64,000 nt of DNA from Cydia pomonella. Taxonomy: Eukaryota > Arthropoda > Insecta > Lepidoptera > Tortricidae. The stretch is from positions 9,623,451 through 9,687,450 of the forward strand of contig NC_084728.1 in NCBI RefSeq assembly GCF_033807575.1. The letters run 5' to 3'. Position numbers and translations under genes: made by a program. This document shows, piece after piece, positions 50,823-61,363 of the stretch (position 1 is its first letter; each line of letters opens with the position of its first letter). The notes under the pieces were generated by a model. That model saw only the letters and a program-made list of their open reading frames with translations. It was not told the DNA's origin and made no database searches.

Positions 50823-51463
50823 TAGGTCATTACCAGTGATCGGAACTATGGGAGTAAAACTTTAACAAAACTTATCAAGCGGACGTAAAAATAGTGCTTA
50901 TAGTCTTAAAAATATTCGACTATCTATGAATGTAAATATTTTTATGGCTGTAAGTACTATACTATTCCTATCCCTATGGCCATGAATATTTTTAGGGCTG
51001 TATGCACTATTTTATGTCCGCTTAACAAGTTTTGTTAAAGTTTTACTCCCATAGTTCCGATCACTGGTCATTATCTATGAAATTGGCGTTTTGTATGGAG
51101 AACTTTAACGAAATTCGATTTTTCATACAATGGATTTGCGGATTATTTTGTGATGGCATTTTCAAACCAAACAAATTTTTGCCAGTAATCTGAGACATTT
51201 TTAATGCACATTTTCTATCTAATTTTTTTTTATCTGTCCCGTCAGAAAAATATAAGTCATTTAAATACTCGAGCCGGCAGCACATGAAAAGAGCTGTTTT
51301 CAGGGCGGTATTCTGAATACATAAAACAATAAAATCGTAAAATCGTTGTTATGTAGCGCACTAATGAAATTAAAAAATACTTCGAAGTTACTATTAAAAT
51401 AAATAATTTATAACATGACTAATACTTATGAACAAAAACGCCAATTTCGTAGGTAATGACCCA
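50823..51463. mobile_element. TIR element (GGTCATTACCTAYGAAATTGGCG) hit by hAT-like MITE
   Basis: The left end GGTCATTA plus TCTATGAAATTGGCGTTTTG (51071) mirrors the right end CGCCAATTTCGTAGGTAATG (51440-51459). A MITE at 50834-51066 lies within its left terminal repeat. Confidence 0.75.
50834..51066. mobile_element. hAT-like MITE with 8-bp TSD
   Basis: Ends CAGTGATCGGAACTATGGGA and TCCCATAGTTCCGATCACTG are perfectly inverted, and similarity continues for about 60 bp. The flanks GTCATTAC (50826-50833) and GTCATTAT (51067-51074) differ by one base. The CAGTG start and 8-bp duplication fit hAT. Confidence 0.9.
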
Positions 51464-51959
51464 ATATAATATATGCTTTTACTCGTACGTCGAAGCAAAT
51501 TACTTCAATCACACGTCCGAAAACGTCACTGAGAAAAAAAAAACAACGGGTTGTACTCCGGGAGTGCCGGCAGAAGTGAAAACTTGAATATTCACAAAGA
51601 TACAATACAACACAAATAACAAAGATTAAACCTCTTTAACCGTTATGACAGCACTTTGATTATGAAGAAAATAAAATGTCACAATTGAATGAGTATTTTT
51701 CAAAAGTAACCAGACTTCGATGACATTCAATTTGCACGTCACCATGATGGCACGTGTCCGTCTTACGAATTTTCAATGTGACGGTCACGTGACACCTGAC
51801 GCCCTGACGCGAGTTTAACGTTTTTTCCCCATCACAAAAAGTGCACAGCGCCGCTAAAGAAGTTTTCACTTCGAAAACAAGGACGCACTCAGAACAATAC
51901 TTTTCTGTATGTTGTTGTCTAACTAACCAAAATTATTATTATATAAGAATTATCCCTAT
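51464..51959. other. unassigned
   Basis: No recognised feature. Confidence 0.3.
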
Positions 51960-52340
51960 TATATATATATATTTCCGGGATCTCGGAAACGGCTCTAACG
52001 ATTTTGCTGAAATTTGGTATATGGGGGTTTTTTTCGAGAGTGCGTGTGAACGCGTGTTTTCGAGTTTTCATGCGTTTTTCTTTCGACGCAGAATATGTTC
52101 GCTAATTTCGTGTTGCCGGCCACTGTCCGTCTGGTCCAGCGGGTTAAGAGTGGTGCGGGTTCGAATCTCGCCCGGTGACTAACTTTTTTTTTTATATGTT
52201 CAAGTTTATATATAATTTTTTAATTTTTATTGTTTTAGACAAGTTTAATTTCGTAATAAAATGTAGTTAAGATTATCACCTATACACCACCATACTACAA
52301 TAAATAGTTATAACCGAGCAAAGCTCGGTCGCCCAGGTAC
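51960..52340 (+). mobile_element. element with tRNA-like core and terminal hairpin, copy 2
   Basis: CGGAAACGGCTCTAACGATT, CGTTTTTCTTTCGACGCAGA, tRNA-like core 52118-52182 (GTCTGGTCCAGCGGGTTAAG, GTGCGGGTTCGAATCTCGCC), T-run, and 3' hairpin ACCGAGCAAAGCTCGGT. About 20 bp of the anticodon region is deleted compared with copy 1. Confidence 0.8.
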
Positions 52341-52950
52341 TGAACTAATCTAAATGCGTACCTGGTCGTATCTTCGTGACCTATATGTGGGGCACGGACG
52401 TGTGGAGATAGTTCAGCGTGACCCATATATGGGGCACCGGACTGTGAACGTGTTAACTCGAACGGTTTGTGAGAAACAAATCAATGATACATTAATAAAA
52501 AACAAAACTGTCTACTATAGCGAACCTTAACTTCACCTTTAGTGCCCAACTTCGCCTAAATAAAATTTTCAAATAACAATTTTAATAAGAAATACATTTC
52601 CATTAAATTCACATGACATAGAGTTGCGTAAAACTAATTAAAAAGTAAAAAAAATGTACTATAGCCTAACTTCGCCACCCGTCCCTAACTTCGCCTAATA
52701 TTTTTTTAAGGTCTCTATTGTTTCCCATAAAGTTTTAAGCCATAATGTTTTGTTTATCCTCATCTTCGTTAGTCATAATTTGATTTTTCTCAAAAACGCG
52801 TAACTTTTCAGGACTGGCATGAAACAAACCTAACCTATCTATAGGATAACGTTACGAAAATCATGAAAAGTTAACGGTTTCAGAGTTATGACTAATGATA
52901 AACTAAATATCATAACATAATGACTTTCAATAATTATGTCAAACAAAGGG
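52341..52950. other. unassigned, with repeated CTAACTTCGCC motif
   Basis: Three related 11-mers (CCAACTTCGCC 52546-52557, CTAACTTCGCC 52667-52677 and 52687-52698) and a doubled GACC(T/C)ATATATGGGGCAC block (52379-52396, 52420-52436). No gene. Confidence 0.4.
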
Positions 52951-53253
52951 ATGTCTCGCTTTGTGTGGTAGGGCACAGCCAGTGGATGTCATTCCAGATC
53001 TAGAGCAGAGCCGAACTGGGGAAGTACCTCCACCTTACAGAAAACAGCACCCAAATAACACTAGACCCTACTCATAGTGTTGTGTTCCTGCCGGTGAGTA
53101 AGGTTGCCAAAGCTCAACGAGGGGGGGGTTTGGTTTAGGGTCGGCAACGCGCATGTAACTCCTCTGGAGTGGCAGGCGTACATAGGCTACGGAGACTGTT
53201 TACCATCAGGCGGGCCGTATGCTTGTTTGCCACCGACGTAGTATTAAAAAAAA
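52951..53253 (+). mobile_element. Rep-A, 5'-truncated
   Basis: ATGTCTCGCTTTGTGTGGTA to GCCACCGACGTAGTATTAAA. Confidence 0.85.
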
Positions 53254-53745
53254 GGGATCCGATTTTTTTATTATGAATATGATCCGTGGCTGTTGGAAGT
53301 TTTTTACCTTCATAAATGTATTGGTAAACTCATTGAACCGTTATATTGTTATTATAGCTGTCCTTTAGCGTTATTTATTACAGGACAGACATACAGACAG
53401 ACAAATTAAATGCAAAACGGATTCCAATAGTCGAGTGGGCAGCTAAATACCGTGACGGGGACGGTGACAAAATAACAAAAATTGTTAATAGGAAGCTCTT
53501 TTTAATAGAAAAGGTACAGGTTTTTGAAGGGTCGGCTATGCGCATGTAACACCCTTGAGAGCTTATCAAAATGCCAATCATTTGCGCCGTAACGAACGAA
53601 ACGGTATTTTTTTAGGTTTAGGTAATAAAAAAAAGAAAAAAAAATACTTACAACTACACAAATAAATTAGCGAAAGAACTTAAACATAGAGGGTATTTAA
53701 AGTTTAAATTTTAAACATACGGTAGAATAAAATCTGCCGATACAC
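53254..53745. other. unassigned
   Basis: No recognised feature. 53520-53560 (GTCGGCTATGCGCATGTAAC) is a weak echo of Rep-A. Confidence 0.3.
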
Positions 53746-53749
53746 TTAA

Positions 53750-54163
53750 GAGGCTGTCAATACCTAAAGCGCGCACACTGTCTATTTGTATCGGAGTAAA
53801 TGAGATAGCACTGTCGCATGTTACTGGGCCTGGGCAAGGTGTTAGTGGATAAGCTAGGCAAAGTGGATTATTAGTGTAATATTTTTTTTTAGATATAAAT
53901 GTTTTGAAATTGTGATTTTAATTGCAGACCTATAAGTGAAAACAATAAAGACATAGAACCGTTTAATTATGATTTTAAGACCAATCTTTGCAATTATTTT
54001 CTATTGAGCCGATTTTGTTCAATCATGTATCGAGTACAACCACGGTCTTTGAAATATAATTAATATGAACATATATTTTACTTACTTGACTAAAACATAT
54101 AGTCTTTCTTAAAAAACTGTTTAAGTAACATCAATTTCAAGGACATTGGGTGTTGACAGCCCC
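53750..54163 (-). mobile_element. TTAA-flanked non-autonomous element, copy 2
   Basis: 414 bp between perfect TTAA tetranucleotides (53746-53749, 54164-54167). The ends GAGGCTGTCAATACC and GGTGTTGACAGCCCC are inverted with two mismatches. It matches 12129-12561 in reverse across its whole length. TTAA duplication is diagnostic of piggyBac-type transposition. Confidence 0.9.
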
Positions 54164-54226
54164 TTAAACAAACTCTCTATCACTCTTCCATCTTCCATTT
54201 ACATTTACACATTAGTGCGACAGAGA

Positions 54227-54452
54227 CCAGTTTGGTCTAGTGGGTAGTGACCCTGCCTACGAAGCCGATGGTCCCGGGTTCAAATCCTGGTAAGGGCATT
54301 TATTCGTGTGATGAGCATGGATATTTGTTCTATAAATATGTATATATTATATATATCGTCGTTGTCTAAGTACCCTCAACACAAGCCTTATTGAGCTTAC
54401 TGTGGGACTTACAATTAGTCAATTTGTGTAATATAATATTTATTTATTTTAT
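54227..54452 (+). mobile_element. SINE-1 copy
   Basis: GACCAGTTTGGTCTAGTGGG with box B GGGTTCAAATCC. The CCTGAGTCATGGGTGTTTTC block is deleted after ATTTGTTC. Confidence 0.88.
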
Positions 54453-54493
54453 ACATTCCATATTATTGTACTCTCAATGATTCCTTGGCCTTC

Positions 54494-54720
54494 TTTTTTA
54501 GAGTTCCGTACCCAAAGGGTAAAACGGGACCCTATCACTAAGACTCCGCTGTCCGTCCGTCCGTCTGTCTGTCCGTCTGTCACCACGCTGTATCTCATGA
54601 ACCGTGATAGCTAGACACTTGAAATTTTCACATATGATGTATTTCTGTTGCCACCATAACAACAAATACTTAACAGTAAGAAACCCTGGGTGGGCGAGTC
54701 CAACTCGCACTTGTCTGGCT
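54494..54720 (-). mobile_element. Rep-E1 copy
   Basis: GAGTTCCGTACCCAAAGGGT, GTCCGTCCGTCCGTCTGTC and GGTGGGCGAGTCCAACTCGC in reverse order of 33785-33997. Confidence 0.8.
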
Positions 54721-55097
54721 TATTCCATTATATTTCAAAATTGGATTTAAAAAAGGGCATCGGGGACTTAGTACGCTATATACTTGCCGTAAAACTGGCG
54801 ACTGAGATCATATTGCTATCTCGTTTACCCTTGTTAAGACCAACCAAGAGTGAAAGAGATGGCATTATGAACTGACTCGTCACTTAGTTTTGAGTTAAGT
54901 GTAGTCATCTTCTCCTTAACCACGTGACTCATATGGTTCCTCTTGAGTGACCCCACTGAGCTTACGCACCCACAAAACAGCTTAATACCAAAACGTAACA
55001 AGTACGTGCGTCGTTCATGCGCGAAAGGTACCTTAGCTATGTAGGCGCTTACGTCATTTTTTTATTACCTTTTCATCACTACCAACATATTAAAATA
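54721..55097. other. unassigned
   Basis: No recognised feature. Confidence 0.3.
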
Positions 55098-55686
55098 ACC
55101 GGCCAAGAGCATGTCGGGCCACGCTCAGTGTAGGGTTCCGTAGTTACTCTTCCGTCACAATAAGCTAAACTGGAGCTTAAAGTGTAGTAAATGGTACCTT
55201 TCACCCGAGTTAAACAAATAGGCAAATTTGCATAATCAGTACCTAATTAAAGTAAGTCTTTTTACTATGAAGGGAAAACTTTTTGCGATAACTCAAAAAC
55301 AGCTAAACTGATCATGTCCGCTATAGTTTTCATTTAATGTCTTTCTTAAGCTCTACTTCCACGATTTTTTTCATATTTTTTGGACCTATGGTTCAAAGGT
55401 TAGAGGGGGGGGGACACATTTTTTTTTCTTTCGGAGCGATTATCTCCGAATATATTCACTTTATCAAAAAATGTTTCTTGAAAACCCCTATTAGTTTTGA
55501 AAGACCTTTCCAACGATACCCCACACTCTAGGGTTGAAGCGAAAAAAAAACTTTACGTGTAGGGGAGGTACCCTAAAAAAAATTGAATTTTTAGATTTTA
55601 TTGTACGACTTTGTCGGCTTTATTGATTTATATATCCATGCCAAATTTCAGCTTTCTAGCACTAACGACCACGGAGCAAAGCCTCG

Positions 55687-55749
<63 letters not shown>

Positions 55750-55806
55750 GGACATGGCGAAACTATAAGGGTTCCGTTTTATGCCATTTGGCTACGGAAC
55801 CCTAAA
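55098..55806 (+). mobile_element. Rep-E2 copy with (GACA)n array
   Basis: ATAACCGGCCAAGAGCATGT, TAGGGTTCCGTAGTTACTCT at left; ATGCCAAATTTCAGCTTTCT, then a 16-unit CAGA microsatellite (55688-55752) and GGCTACGGAACCCTAAAAA at right. The GGTTCCGTAG/CTACGGAACC ends are inverted. Confidence 0.8.
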
Positions 55807-55869
55807 AACAGAACTACCTCATTTAATGTTAGGTTAGGTTAGAGATTAATTCTCATTCAGCCTGTGGGT

Positions 55870-56140
55870 AAGCTTTACTCAGAGGTCCTATAACACATTA
55901 AGGGTGCAGTACAACAACATTCTCAGGATGCTGCTGAGGCTGCCAAAGCACTGCAGTGCATCAGGCATGTTTGCCGAGGCACGGGCGGATGACTTTTTCG
56001 CCATAAGGCGGAAAAGAATTGCCTCGATGCTAAAGCGAGTGCGTGGCAGCAGCAACTGTATGCTGAGGAAGTTGGCGGAGCGCCTGGACTGCCCGCTAAC
56101 AAAGTACTGGGTTGATGTGGTCATTGGTAGGACCAAGTAG
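55870..56140 (+). mobile_element. LINE C-terminal fragment
   Basis: VQYNNILRMLLRLPKHCSAS, GMFAEARADDFFAIRRKRIA, SMLKRVRGSSNCMLRKLAER and LDCPLTKYWVDVVIGRTK, then TAG at 56138-56140. Same family as the split copy at 47671-48572. The 3'UTR ends TGTCTGAAATAAACAATTTT. Confidence 0.85.
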
Positions 56141-56169
56141 TGAATAAATTATTTAAGTTTTACTAATAC

Positions 56170-56376
56170 TTATATGGACACATGTCTGAAATAAACAATT
56201 TTTTTTTTTAATTCTTTATGATCGTAGAACGCCTGCTCTATCAGCCATTTTTTAAGTTTTGTTTTAAATATTGCTATGCTATGTGCAGCGATGATTTCAT
56301 CCGGGAGGTAGTTATAGATTTGCGACCCATGACGTGTGTGAATTTTTCTTACTTTGCGAGTCGGTGTGGCACGCAA
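56170..56376 (-). mobile_element. LINE C-terminus, CR1/Jockey-like
   Basis: Minus strand: KVRKIHTRHGSQIYNYLPDE, IIAAHSIAIFKTKLKKWLIE, QAFYDHKE. The FKxxLKxWLxxxxFY pattern is typical of these pol ends. Truncated upstream. Confidence 0.75.
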
Positions 56377-56519
56377 GTACGTAGCTTTTCAGCGCGCGCG
56401 CTGCGGGTCTCGTACCTGCGCGTGGCTACGGTCTACGGTACAGTTAGGCGTTGCGTCTTCTTCCCGTGTGGTCACTGCCATATTGAAAATAAAACGAGAT
56501 GGCAGAATCAAAATGCCTA

Positions 56520-56757
56520 CACTGAAAGAAATGTTTGCATAACTGTAACAAAATTTTGGTTACTGTTTACACAAAAATTGGGACTTGCGAACTATGTGTT
56601 ATATGTTACAAAACCGTGTTTGGCTATCAGTGTTTAGGTACTGGGTATACACTACAAAATAAGTTTGTAAATTTATGCAAAGTTTATTTTCTTATAACCG
56701 TAGTTTAGTTATTTAGTAAAGTTACAAAACCAGTTCGGCTATCTATTTTTTTCAGTG
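56520..56757. mobile_element. MITE with CACTGAAA ends and TA TSD
   Basis: CACTGAAAGAAA at left and TTTTTTTCAGTG at right, both beside TA (56518-56519 and 56758-56759). The interior holds doubled GTTACAAAACC blocks (56607-56617, 56721-56731). Tc1/mariner-type by target. Confidence 0.75.
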
Positions 56758-56914
56758 TAGAGACTTGAAGTACAAAAGTACAAAACAGATAGAAACAGAA
56801 AAGTACAAAACATTTTCTCTATTTGTATGGTCGAGTACATAGTACTCGTATACTTCATTCTTAAATTAAATCCTAACGTCATAAACCAAATGTAATTGTC
56901 AACACTAGCTACCT

Positions 56915-57447
56915 ATACGGTCACGTCTGAAAATATCGATACGAAAAATGTGCCAAAAATATGTATACACAACTTTATTGCCCATAATATTAAGGTCCCG
57001 GGGGTAAGGGTTGGACCCGGGTACGTCCTTAAACTACGTCCACAAGAGAGGTATGGGCATTGTGAATGTCATCTCGCTTTGTGTGGTAGGGCACAGCACA
57101 GCGAATGTCATTCCAGATCTAGAGCAGAGCCCAACTGGGGAAGTACCTCCACCTTACAGAAAACCGCAGCCGAATAACACTATACCCTACTCATAGTGTT
57201 GTGTTCCTGCCGGTGAATAAGGTTGCCAGAGCTCAACGATGAGTAAGAGAGTTGTTAGGGTCGGCAACGCGCATGTAACTCCTCTGGAGTACGTACGTAG
57301 GCTACGGAGACTGCTTACCATCAGGCAGGCCGCATGCTTGTTTTCTACCGACGTAGTATAAAAAAAAAACATAAAAAATATATATTAAGGTAGTGTATAC
57401 ATATTTCTGGCACATTTTTCGTATCTATATTTTCAGACGTGACTGTA
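56915..57447. mobile_element. MITE-K copy split by Rep-A
   Basis: 56915-56996 and 57382-57447 are the two arms. ATATTAAGGT is duplicated at the break. Confidence 0.88.
56997..57381 (+). mobile_element. Rep-A nested in MITE-K, 10-bp TSD
   Basis: Complete Rep-A (GGACCCGGGTACGTCC at 57014 to CCGACGTAGTATAAAAAAAA). The TSD ATATTAAGGT is at 56987-56996 and 57382-57391. Seventeen extra 5' bases (CCCGGGGGTAAGGGTT) precede the usual start. Confidence 0.92.
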
Positions 57448-57627
57448 CCTACCGGTATAATAAAGTTACAATATGTGATTGGTAATATTCTAAGGTACTA
57501 TTAATAATTTCTTTTCGTCCATACGTTACCTAACCACGGGCTTTGTTGTATGATACCTAGGAACTTACAGAAATGACCTTTTCATCACACTTGCTCGTAA
57601 ACGGAGTTGTATGCCAGAATAAATAAT

Positions 57628-57901
57628 AATAAATAAATAAATAAATATTATAGGACATTATTACACAAATTGACTAAGTTCCCCACAGTAAGCTCAATAA
57701 GGCTTGTGTTGAGGGTACTTAGACAACGATATATATAATATATAAATATTTATAAATACTTAAATACATAGAAAACATCCATGACTCAGGAACAAATATC
57801 CATTGCTCATCACACGAATAAATGCCCTTACCAGGATTTGAACCCGGGACCATCGGCTTCATAGGCAGGGTCACTACCCACTAGGCCAGACCGGTCGTCC
57901 A
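57628..57901 (-). mobile_element. SINE-1 copy
   Basis: Full reverse copy with (AAAT)n tail and tRNA-like head ending CAGACCGGTCGTC. Confidence 0.9.
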
Positions 57902-57949
57902 GAATACTTTGATGGAATGAGCTATATTATGCCCAAGGGCGTAATATAT

Positions 57950-58608
57950 CTTTTACTATGGAACCAACTCCGAAAATGCGAAAAAAATTTTGACTGATTC
58001 ATACATTTTGGCTGTCTGACCTAAACATTTTCTATGGGATAGTAATTTTTTTTTTACTATTTTGGGGTTGATCCTATAGTACAAGTTGCTCATTATTATT
58101 ATCGTATGGCTTTATCCTCGTTATAGGCATTTTACATTATAGTTCTTATATCATAAATCTATATCTAAGTTTAATAGCCAATCCCTGGCACCCGCTGTAA
58201 GCTCATAGAGTTCTTCAACTCTTCCAGCATACCGTCTCCGAGGACACTCCTCTACTATATGCGCAATTGTTTGGTCCGGCGCACCGCAGTCGCAACCAGA
58301 CGAGGTCTTGTAGCCCCACTTGTGCAGAGTATGATTACATCGGCCAACTCCCGTTCTGATGCGGTTGAGAGACACAAAGATCTTCCGTTGCTCATTGAAT
58401 CCTGGTGGCTCTTTAGTTGGATCCAGGATAGCGTTGCCTAAGCTCTGTGCATCCCATTGGTCTTTCCATTCTGTGGAAACACTGTACGTTTCGGGACCCT
58501 GAAACTTGCGGTTAGACCAGAATGGTCTGCGAGATGGTAGCCTGTTCCTCATTATGACTTATATATTCACCCCGTCAATTATTACAAACGACTAAATAAA
58601 CAGCCTGT
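57950..58608. mobile_element. Elem-F fragment split by a LINE
   Basis: 57955-58096 (CCAACTCCGAAAATGCGAAA, GGTTGATCCTATAGTACAAG) continues at 58548-58608 (TGACTTATATATTCACCCCG, CGACTAAATAAACAGCCTG). TSD CTCATTAT at the break. Confidence 0.85.
58097..58547 (-). mobile_element. LINE C-terminal fragment with Cys/His knuckle, 8-bp TSD
   Basis: Minus strand frame: NEQRKIFVSLNRIRTGVGRC, NHTLHKWGYKTSSGCDCGAP, DQTIAHIVEECPRRRYAGRV and LTAGARDWLLNLDIDL. The CxC..H...C pattern is the usual zinc-knuckle end of a LINE pol. 3' tail (AAT)n. TSD CTCATTAT at 58089-58096 and 58548-58555. The frame is open, so it is fairly young. Confidence 0.9.
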
Positions 58609-58684
58609 ATACGTTCTTATGACTGTAGAGGCATCAATAGATCGTGTCAGATATTTTTGCGGCATTCATTGTACATACGGGATG

Positions 58685-58840
58685 TAATTTTGGTCACCTG
58701 CAATAATTTACGGGCTGAATATATAGGTCATATAGAGCAACTTTTACTATGGGACCAATCTCAAAATCGCGAAAAAAAAATACTCTCCCGTAGAAAATGT
58801 CAAGGTCAGACAGTCAAAATGTATGAAACAGCCATTTTTT
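58685..58840 (-). mobile_element. Elem-F fragment
   Basis: GGTCACCTGCAATAATTTAC, GGGACCAATCTCAAAATCGC and AAAATGTCAAGGTCAGACAG match the left part of Elem-F. The outer end GGGTGTTTATTTA is missing. Confidence 0.75.
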
Positions 58841-59175
58841 TTTTGTTATATAAATACCTATCCAACGACACCGGTCAACGGTGTGTGTTTTGTGTCTGTT
58901 ATTTTATTATTATACCAGTTGAAAATTTCTCATCCTTAAATATTATTACTTATAATATAGGAAACGACTCTATTCTAAATTTCCCTAACTCTACCTAGAT
59001 CCGCTTCAAACCCGCCATTACCCCTAAATACAGCACCGAAAAAACGGTAAATACTACCTACGAATGCTATGATAGCTGTAACATATCATTATCTATGTAG
59101 TCAAGTTTTATTCAATGTTGAATTTCGGTATTCAAGAAACAACAGTTTAAAATTTCGTTTAATTTCAGTAGGCAA
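58841..59175. other. unassigned
   Basis: No recognised feature. Confidence 0.3.
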
Positions 59176-59690
59176 TTGACATATATCTAAGGACGGCTCT
59201 TACGAGTACTAAGAATGGAGCTAGATCAGTGGTGTCACTCAAGAATTCGAGCCAAGCGTGCAGTCTAACGCAACTAGTTGCGACCATTGACACATCTAAG
59301 GACGGCCCTTACGGGCACTAAGAATGGCGCTAGATCAGTGGTGTCACTCAAGAAATCGAGCCAATCGTGCAGTCTTACGCAACTAGTTGCGACCATTGAC
59401 ATATCTAAGGACGGCCCTTACGGGCACTAAGAATGGAGCTAGATCAGTGGTGTCACTCAAGAATTCGAGCCAAGCGTGCAGTCTAACGCAACTAGTTGCG
59501 ACCATTGACATATCTAAGGACGGCCCTTACGGGCACTAAGAATGGCGCTAGATCAGTGGTGTCACTCAAGAATTCGAGCCAAGCGTGCAGTCTAACGCAA
59601 CTAGTTGCGACCATTGACATATCTAAGGACGGCCCTTACGGGCACTAAGAATGGAGCAGATCAGTGGTGTGCAGTCTAACGCGCTGTGGC
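59176..59690 (+). repeat. tandem array of MITE-G left arm, ~4.7 x 109 bp
   Basis: Units start TTGACATATCTAAGGACGGC at 59176, 59287, 59396, 59505 and 59614 (periods 111, 109, 109, 109) and end AACGCAACTAGTTGCGACCA. Each equals the left arm of MITE-G (7286-7536). The last unit is truncated and ends GCAGTCTAACGCGCTGTGGC, possibly the start of the right arm. Confidence 0.93.
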
Positions 59691-59711
59691 GTCTCAAATT
59701 AATAAAAAATA

Positions 59712-59971
59712 CGGTCCGATTCGAAGAATGATTTAGACACGTTTAAGATCTTTAAAAGATCGATAACTAAACGACATGTCAAATTTGACGTTTATTTCAA
59801 TTCCGCTGTGATCCCAATAAGATCTATCTCCGATATTTCTAACCTCAAAGTGACGTTGGTTGCCCGAATCGCGCTGCTTCTGTCAATTATACGACATATA
59901 AACGATATCTAAATGAGAACTTATCTAAACCAGAACTTATCGTTATCGTATTTCATTCTTCGAATAGGGCC
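59712..59971. mobile_element. MITE-H, full length
   Basis: GTCCGATTCGAAGAATGATT to TTCATTCTTCGAATAGGGCC, unbroken. Confidence 0.88.
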
Positions 59972-60749
59972 GATAGAAAAAAACTATTTTACTTATAATT
60001 ATATTATATCGGAAAGGACAATGTAAAAACGCTCATGTGAAGTCCCCAACCCGCGCAGATACACACGCTAATAAAACACTAGCCGATCCCCGAACCGTAA
60101 AATTCGGTTAATCGAATCGCATCCGAACGGATTTGTCCGGATCGGTCATTCGATTTATAAGCGAGCTAGGGTTGCCACGGAGCAAACTTTTGGAACCAAC
60201 AGGCCAATGAGGGCAGCTGTTTGTATACTCATTACTCACCAGTTGGCGCCACTATTGAATAAGGTCCGAAATACAGCTGTCAAAGTTATTGTTTTTATGG
60301 GCGCGACAAAGTTTTTAATTTCCAAGGTTTGACACGGTTTTTTTTTACGAAACACTTTTTGTAAAGTGACGAAGCCTGCGCTGTGGATCTGATGTTATGC
60401 TTACTTTTGTTTTTGTTAAAAAAAAAATCTAATTTCCAATCATATTTAATACCATAACACCATACTTCCGTAAAAATCTAACCTTTTAATGAGTTGCTCC
60501 TTCGACTCACTTCGTTTTACACCTCTTTTTCTTAACGTAACATATTTTCAATAGATAATACGATATTTTAGAAATTTTTTACAAAATAATTATAGTTGTA
60601 ATAAACGCGCGTTACAAAATTTGGCATAAAATTCTATATCCTCTAGGATATAAATGATTTGTGTGCTAATTTTCACCAAAGTTGTATGGTGGTGAAACAG
60701 GATTCCAAATATTCTAAAATATTTTAATGGTTTAAGAGGAAATTATATC
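59972..60749. other. unassigned
   Basis: No recognised gene. 60165-60330 is GC-richer (GTTGGCGCCACTATTGAATA) but has no match in the window. Confidence 0.35.
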
Positions 60750-61035
60750 ACGTCCATAAAAATAGAGGAAACGTTTTTCCACTTCTAAATATTTTCCATT
60801 TTTCATGATTTTTTAGTATGTTATTACACAATTAAAAACTAGGTTTTTAAAAAAAAAATTAAACTATAAACCTAGAATATATTATACTGAAGCGATCGAC
60901 ATCAAAATCAAAGTGATTTGTTAAGATTTAGTTAGTGGAAACCGTTTTCTCCCGAAATGGAATATCATAGAAAAATTACCGTTACTTCGTTACATTCATA
61001 AAGCTATTCTTCCTTCTTAAGGATCAATCCATTTT
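60750..61035 (+). mobile_element. Elem-T, unbroken copy
   Basis: GAAACGTTTTTCCACTTCTA, ATAAACCTAGAATATATTAT, GTGATTTGTTAAGATTTAGT, TTCTCCCGAAATGGAATATC and CTATTCTTCCTTCTTAA. Serves as reference for the split copies at 21561 and 35985. Confidence 0.75.
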
Positions 61036-61104
61036 TTTAATTTTAAATTAAATACAATTAAAACTTAAAATACAAAAAAAAAAACAATGGCATTATATTA
61101 TCTT

Positions 61105-61363
61105 TTGACGACCGGTTTGGCCTAGTGGGTAGTGCCTATGAAGCTGATGGTCCCGGGTTCAAATCCTGGTAAGGGCATTTATTCGTGTGATGAGCATGGA
61201 TATTTGTTCCTGAGTCATGGTGTTTTCTATGTATTAAACTTATTTATAAATATTAATATATTATATATATAGTTGTCTAAGTACCCTCAACACAAGCCTT
61301 ATTGAGCTTACTGTGGGACTTAGTCAATTTGTGTAATAATGTCCTATAATATTTATTTATTTT
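61105..61363 (+). mobile_element. SINE-1 copy
   Basis: TTGACGACCGGTTTGGCCTA head with a deletion after GTGGGTAGTG. Body and (TTTA)n tail present. Confidence 0.9.

Noticed and set aside
55688..55752. The (CAGA)n array as a functional repeat
   Set aside because: All Rep-E copies carry GACAGACAG/GGACGG runs at the same place, so it is an expansion inside a dispersed repeat.
1172..57196. A ~60-codon frame (DPGTSLNYV.KRGMGIVNVIS...) open in at least six Rep-A copies
   Set aside because: It starts with GTG or TTG in the copies I checked, never ATG. A second frame is also open over the same bases in other copies. Openness follows from low divergence between recent copies of a non-coding retroposon, so it is not called as a gene.
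59176..59690. CRISPR-like array
   Set aside because: The repeats are directly adjacent 109-bp units without spacers, derived from a MITE, in a eukaryotic context.
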